Shown here piece by piece: positions 60,213-64,000 of a stretch of DNA of 64,000 nt. A program made the position numbers and the translations under genes. The notes beneath the pieces were generated by a model that made no database searches, was not told the origin of the DNA, and saw only the letters and a list, made by a program, of their open reading frames with translations. The DNA lies in assembly GCF_028682395.1 (NCBI RefSeq), contig NZ_JANHLC010000001.1, positions 62,001-126,000 of the forward strand. Direction: 5' to 3'. Every line of letters starts with the position of its first letter. Within the stretch, counting starts at the first letter, position 1. Origin of the DNA: Pseudomonas putida. GTDB taxonomy: Bacteria; Pseudomonadota; Gammaproteobacteria; Pseudomonadales; Pseudomonadaceae.

Positions 60213-61103
60213 ATGTCCGCTCGCCTGAGCTCCTTCAAACCCTGGCCCAGTACGCAAAAAGCCGCACGCCGGCTGACCTTCCTGCTCTGCATCGGATCCA
60301 TGAGCGGCAACCTGCTGATCTACCTGACCTCGACCACCCTGCCCCTGTCCCTGCTGGCCCTGAACCTGGCGGCCTTGAGCTGTGCCTGGCTGCATTATCG
60401 CCATGCCCGCAAGGCCATCAATTTCCAGCCGCAGGAACTGGCTGAGCGCCTGCTTGAGGTCCAGGAAAACGAGCGCCATCGACTCAGCCGTGAGCTGCAC
60501 GACGATATCGGCCAACTACTGACCGCCGCCAAATTGCAAAGCCAGTGGCTCCTGCGCCACGCCCCCGAGGCACTGCATCAACAGTGCGCAACGATCAGCG
60601 CCACCCTGGATGAAACCCTGGCGAAGGTGCGTGATGTCTCGGCCATTCTCAACCCGCGACAACTGACCAGCCTGGGTCTCGAAGCCAGCTTGCGCGCGCA
60701 CCTGCTGCGCGCCCTGGAAAACACCGACGTGCACTGGAGCCTGGAGTGCCAGCAACGGTTGACCGGTATTCCCGAAGAGATGGCCGTCGCCACCTTTCGC
60801 ATCACCCAGGAAGCCATTACCAACCTGCTGCGCCATGCCCAGGCACGCAACCTGTTGGTCAATGTGCAACGCCTGCCCGAGGGGTTGCGACTGCATATCG
60901 TCGATGATGGCCAGGGTTTCGTCCCGGCTGCTGACCCGGCCCGTGAAGGTCAGCGCGGCATGGCCGGCATGCTTGAGCGCTGCGAACAACTGGGCGGCAC
61001 CCTGACCGTCAGCAGCCAGCCCGGCCAGGGCACTCGAATTGACGCACTTTTCCCCTGGGCTCCAAGGGCCCTCGAACGAGCCAGCACGAATAAGGTTCTA
61101 TGA
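60213..61103 (+). CDS. Sensor histidine kinase, NarX/HisKA_3 type
   Basis: A 296-residue inner-membrane kinase. Two adjacent transmembrane helices (about residues 18-38 and 42-60) are followed by a HisKA_3 dimerisation domain with phosphoacceptor His in ERHRLSRELHDDIGQLL (about residue 97). The HATPase_c domain has QEAITNLLRHAQA (N near 210) and IVDDGQGF / GQRGMAGMLERCEQLGG. There is no sizeable periplasmic sensor domain, so the signal is probably within the membrane. ATG 60213 chosen over a TTG at 60126. It overlaps the regulator gene by 4 nt. Confidence 0.88.
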   Translation: MSARLSSFKPWPSTQKAARRLTFLLCIGSMSGNLLIYLTSTTLPLSLLALNLAALSCAWLHYRHARKAINFQPQELAERLLEVQENERHRLSRELHDDIGQLLTAAKLQSQWLLRHAPEALHQQCATISATLDETLAKVRDVSAILNPRQLTSLGLEASLRAHLLRALENTDVHWSLECQQRLTGIPEEMAVATFRITQEAITNLLRHAQARNLLVNVQRLPEGLRLHIVDDGQGFVPAADPAREGQRGMAGMLERCEQLGGTLTVSSQPGQGTRIDALFPWAPRALERASTNKVL

Positions 61104-61759
61104 CCTGCAATTTACTTCTGGTGGATGACCACTCACTGATCCGGGCCGGCGTGCGCGCCCTTGTCCTGGATATTCCCGGTTACGCCGTGGTCGGCGAAGC
61201 CAGCGATGGCTCGCAGGTGATCGAAATGGTCGCGGCGCTGAACCCCGATATCATCCTGCTCGATATCTCCATGCGCGACACCAGCGGGCTCGACACACTG
61301 GGCGAACTCAAGCGCCGCTTCCCACGCAACAAAGTGCTGATTTTATCGATGCACACCGATCCGGAGATGATCATGCGCGCCCTGGAAATGGGTGCCCATG
61401 GCTATCTGCTCAAGGACACCAGCGCCACCGAACTGCAGCAGGCCCTGGAAGCCTTGCGCAACGACGAGCGCTACCTGAGCCCGGCCATTGCCCACACCGT
61501 GATCAACCAAGCCCTGACCCGCGCGCAGAAAATCCCCGAGCCCGTGGACGCCACCCATAACCTGACCGCCCGCCAGCTGGAAATCCTGCGGCTGGTCGTG
61601 CGCGGCAAATCCACCCGGGAGATTGCCCACGGCCTCGACTTGAGTATCAAGACCGTGGAAAGCCACCGCTCGCAGATCATGAAACGCCTGCAGATTTACG
61701 ATGTGGCAGGCCTGGTGCTGTTCGCCGTGCGTGAGCGGATCATCAGTCTCGACGATTAG
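61100..61759 (+). CDS. NarL/FixJ-family response regulator
   Basis: A 219-residue regulator. The receiver domain (residues 3-120) has LLLVDDHSLIRAG and phosphoacceptor Asp in DIILLDISMRD (about 54), Lys in GYLLKDTSATEL (about 105). The LuxR-type helix-turn-helix (about 150-212) has LTARQLEILRLVVRGKSTREIA and TVESHRSQIMKRL. It is the cognate partner of the upstream kinase. Its 3' end overlaps the convergent yegS gene by 17 bp. Target genes unknown. Confidence 0.92.
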   Translation: MTCNLLLVDDHSLIRAGVRALVLDIPGYAVVGEASDGSQVIEMVAALNPDIILLDISMRDTSGLDTLGELKRRFPRNKVLILSMHTDPEMIMRALEMGAHGYLLKDTSATELQQALEALRNDERYLSPAIAHTVINQALTRAQKIPEPVDATHNLTARQLEILRLVVRGKSTREIAHGLDLSIKTVESHRSQIMKRLQIYDVAGLVLFAVRERIISLDD

Positions 61760-62645
61760 CCAGCAGCGGCGAGCCCTCTGGCAGGTGCACCCGCAACGCC
61801 TGCGGGCGCGCGACGAAACGCAGGCTCTCGCCCTGCAATGGCTCGCCATCGAGATTGATATCCAACCCCTCGGCCGCCTTAATCTCGACCCAAGGCAGAC
61901 GAGCCCGCACAAACAGGTTCTCGATGCCCCAACCACCCGCCATCAAGTCGCGCAGGGTCGAGACCACTTCCTGAGGGGCCGGCAGGATACTGATATCCAG
62001 CAAGCCATCATCCGCCAGCGCCTGTGGGCAAAGTTCATGGCCACCTCCCGCCTGGCGACCATTGCCGATCCCCAACGCAAGCAACTCGCCGCGCCAGTGA
62101 AAGCCCGGCCCCTGCAACTCACCGTAGGCCGCATGCAGCTCGCTGAAACGCGACAACCCGGTAAACAGGTAGGCGGCGCCACCCAGCACCTTTTTCAAGT
62201 CTTCCGAGGTATTGGCCGTCACCTGGCTGCCAAAGCCTCCAGTGGCCATATTGAGGAACAACTGACCGCCCACCTCCCCTAGGTCAATGGCCCGTGGTGG
62301 CACATCGAGCAAGGCCAGCGCGGCATCCGGTTCCAATGGCACACCCGCCGCTCGCGCAAAGTCATTGGCTGTCCCCAGGGGCAGCAGTACCAGGCTCGCC
62401 GATGGGTCCGCCAGCGCCATGGCTTCGGCGATATCACGCAAGGTGCCATCGCCACCACCCGCAATCAGGTATCGATAGCCTGCCGCCAGGGCTTCGCCTA
62501 CCAGGCGCCGGGCGTCGCCGGCTTCCCAGGTCAAGCGCACCGCCAGTTCCCAGCCCAGATCGCGCCGGCGCTGAACGGCCGTGCGGACGGCCTCGTTGAG
62601 CGCCTGTTTGCCGTGCAGAATCAAAAGTGCCTTGCGCTCGCTCAT
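61743..62645 (-). CDS. yegS: Lipid kinase YegS-like
   Basis: A 300-residue diacylglycerol-kinase-catalytic-domain protein. The nucleotide-binding motif GGGDGTLRDIAEAM is near residue 63, followed by LLPLGTANDFARAAG near 87 and the conserved LDINLDGEPLQGE near 260. The family phosphorylates lipids such as phosphatidylglycerol at the membrane. ATG 62645. Divergent from the mannose-1-phosphate guanylyltransferase gene. Confidence 0.9.
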   Translation of the reverse strand: MSERKALLILHGKQALNEAVRTAVQRRRDLGWELAVRLTWEAGDARRLVGEALAAGYRYLIAGGGDGTLRDIAEAMALADPSASLVLLPLGTANDFARAAGVPLEPDAALALLDVPPRAIDLGEVGGQLFLNMATGGFGSQVTANTSEDLKKVLGGAAYLFTGLSRFSELHAAYGELQGPGFHWRGELLALGIGNGRQAGGGHELCPQALADDGLLDISILPAPQEVVSTLRDLMAGGWGIENLFVRARLPWVEIKAAEGLDINLDGEPLQGESLRFVARPQALRVHLPEGSPLLANRRD

Positions 62646-62806
62646 TGGTTTTTGCTCCGTGAATGGATTCGCGATGGAGGATATTGACCCCAGCGTAGTG
62701 GAAAAAGCTCAGCAACTCGGGATGCATGGGTTACCGTGTCGCACTTTCCATTGCCCCCCAGGCGCCCGCCGCCCGAGCGGCGCTCCAGACTTGCGAGACC
62801 CTGCGA

Positions 62807-64000
62807 ATGGGCACCCTCATTCCCTGCATCATCGCCGGCGGCGCCGGCACCCGGCTCTGGCCCGTATCACGCGAAGCCTTGCCCAAACCCTTTATGCGCC
62901 TGCCCGATGGCATGAGCCTGCTGCAGAAAACCTTTCAACGGCTTCAGCACCTGCGCGGCGTGGAGCGGTTGCTGACCGTGACCCATCGCGATCTGTACTT
63001 TCGCACGCTGGACGATTACCGCCCGCTGAACACACCATCGCTGGCGCTGGATTTCATTCTCGAACCCTTTGGCCGCAACGCCGCCGCCGCCATCACTGCC
63101 GCCGCCCTGCACGCGCTCCAGCGCCATGGCCCCGAAACGCAATTGCTGGTGCTGCCCGCAGACCATCTGATCCATGACGTTCAGGCCTTCGCCAATGCCG
63201 TGGAGAATGCCCGCTCGCTGGCCGAGCAAGGCTGGCTGGTGACGTTCGGCCTGGTGCCGAGCCGGGCCGAAACCGGCTTCGGCTATATCGAGCAAGGTGA
63301 AAGCCTGGGCCAGGGTGGCTTCAAGGTCGCGCGCTTCGTTGAAAAACCGGACCGCGCTACCGCTCAGGGCTATCTCGAGGGCGCCCGGCACCTCTGGAAT
63401 GGCGGCATGCTCTGCCTGCGCGTCGACGCCCTGCTGCAGGAAATGGCCATCCACGCCCCGCAGTTGCTGGCCTCGGTGGAAAACTGCCTCGCCCACAGCC
63501 ACGGACGCCATGCCGAGGGGCCCCTGCAACTGGAACTCGATGGTCACCGTTTCACCGATGTCGCGGATATCTCGATTGACTATGCGCTGCTGGAGCACTC
63601 TTCCCGAGTCGCGGTGATCCCCTGCGAGCTGGGTTGGAGCGATATCGGCTCCTGGGAGGCGGTACGCGAACTGAGCCCGAGCGATGCCCTGGGCAACCAA
63701 TGCACTGGCGAAACCCTGCTGCGTGACGTGAGTCACTGCTTTATCGACGCGCCCCAGCGTCTGGTCGGTGCGATTGGGCTGCGCAATCTGGTGATTGTGG
63801 ATACCCCTGATGCGCTGCTGATCGCCGACGCCTCGCGCACCCAGGAAGTCGGGCACCTGGCCCGCGAGCTCAAACACCAAGGCCATGCGGCCTATCGCCT
63901 GCACCGCAGTGTCAGTTGCCCCTGGGGCAACTACACCGTGCTAGAAGAGGGCCCGCGCTTCAAGGTCAAGCGGCTGGTCGTGCATCCGCACGCCGCGCTG
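62807..64000 (+). CDS. Mannose-1-phosphate guanylyltransferase / mannose-6-phosphate isomerase, 3' end cut by window edge
   Basis: From ATG 62807 the frame is open for 398 codons to the window end. The GDP-mannose pyrophosphorylase domain starts CIIAGGAGTRLWPVSRE (residues 6-22), with EPFGRNAAAAITAAAL near 86, LPADHLI near 118, VEKPDRA near 178 and SWEAV near 282. A C-terminal isomerase cupin begins SCPWGNYTVLEEGPRFKVKR near 367. Bifunctional AlgA/WbpW/PslB-type enzymes are about 480 residues, so some 80 residues are missing. It makes GDP-mannose for exopolysaccharide or LPS; which pathway cannot be told without the downstream genes. Confidence 0.9.
   Translation, partial: MGTLIPCIIAGGAGTRLWPVSREALPKPFMRLPDGMSLLQKTFQRLQHLRGVERLLTVTHRDLYFRTLDDYRPLNTPSLALDFILEPFGRNAAAAITAAALHALQRHGPETQLLVLPADHLIHDVQAFANAVENARSLAEQGWLVTFGLVPSRAETGFGYIEQGESLGQGGFKVARFVEKPDRATAQGYLEGARHLWNGGMLCLRVDALLQEMAIHAPQLLASVENCLAHSHGRHAEGPLQLELDGHRFTDVADISIDYALLEHSSRVAVIPCELGWSDIGSWEAVRELSPSDALGNQCTGETLLRDVSHCFIDAPQRLVGAIGLRNLVIVDTPDALLIADASRTQEVGHLARELKHQGHAAYRLHRSVSCPWGNYTVLEEGPRFKVKRLVVHPHAAL

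Noticed and set aside
1..64000. tRNA, rRNA, CRISPR arrays, insertion sequences or prophage genes
   Set aside because: I looked for cloverleaf-like, repeat-spacer and transposase/integrase signatures and saw none.

Overview
The window looks like a chromosomal segment of a fluorescent Pseudomonas (P. fluorescens/putida-type). It is GC-rich with strongly C/G-ending codons. About three quarters of it is a pyoverdine locus whose gene content matches the P. aeruginosa pvd/fpv genes, in a rearranged order. I see no insertion sequences, phage genes, CRISPR arrays, rRNA or tRNA genes.

Layout. 1-1513 is the 5' part of the Mg2+ P-type ATPase mgtA (minus strand), followed by about 770 bp without a gene that includes a structured leader. 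2287-20796 holds pyoverdine precursor, export, maturation and uptake genes: pvdA (ornithine hydroxylase), fpvI (ECF sigma), pvdR-pvdT-opmQ (tripartite efflux), an IucB/PvdYII-type hydroxamate acetylase plus pvdE (ferribactin exporter), pvdP (tyrosinase), pvdM-pvdN-pvdO (periplasmic maturation), fpvA (ferripyoverdine receptor) and an unassigned SAM methyltransferase. 20844-39371 is one 6175-residue NRPS with the order C-A-T / C-A-T-E / C-A-T-E / C-A-T-E / C-T. My hand reading of its A domains gives Asp, then X, a Lys-like residue, and the same X again. The last module has no A domain and there is no thioesterase. 39562-46944 holds a siderophore-interacting (SIP) reductase and the fpvGHJK-fpvCDEF iron-release/ABC operon. 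47092-48228 is an SCP2-JmjC (cupin-8) fusion protein with its own PvdS-type promoter. 48292-53746 is a ferric-citrate system (fecI-fecR-fecA, minus strand) and an MHS-family transporter. The rest is general: pirin/LysR, an aldo-keto reductase, a MOSC protein, CheV, a small Hpt-like protein, a NarL-type two-component pair, a YegS lipid kinase and the start of a mannose-1-phosphate guanylyltransferase.

How it works together. Ornithine is hydroxylated by PvdA and, since an acetylase rather than a formyltransferase (pvdF) is present, probably acetylated before NRPS loading. The peptide is built on the NRPS, exported by PvdE, matured in the periplasm by PvdP/M/N/O and secreted by PvdRT-OpmQ. Ferripyoverdine returns through FpvA. 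Iron is then released by FpvG with FpvHJK and moved on by FpvCDEF. A cytoplasmic SIP reductase gives a possible second release route.

Regulation is unusually readable. I find eight PvdS-type iron-starvation boxes (TAA-type -35, exactly 16 bp, CGT -10) in front of pvdA, pvdR, the acetylase/pvdE pair, pvdP, pvdM, the NRPS, the SIP gene and the SCP2-JmjC gene, and a ninth weaker one at fpvA. Fur-like sites lie between fpvI and pvdR, at fpvA and before fpvG. pvdS, pvdL, pvdH, the MbtH-like gene, fpvR and the terminating NRPS are not in this window.
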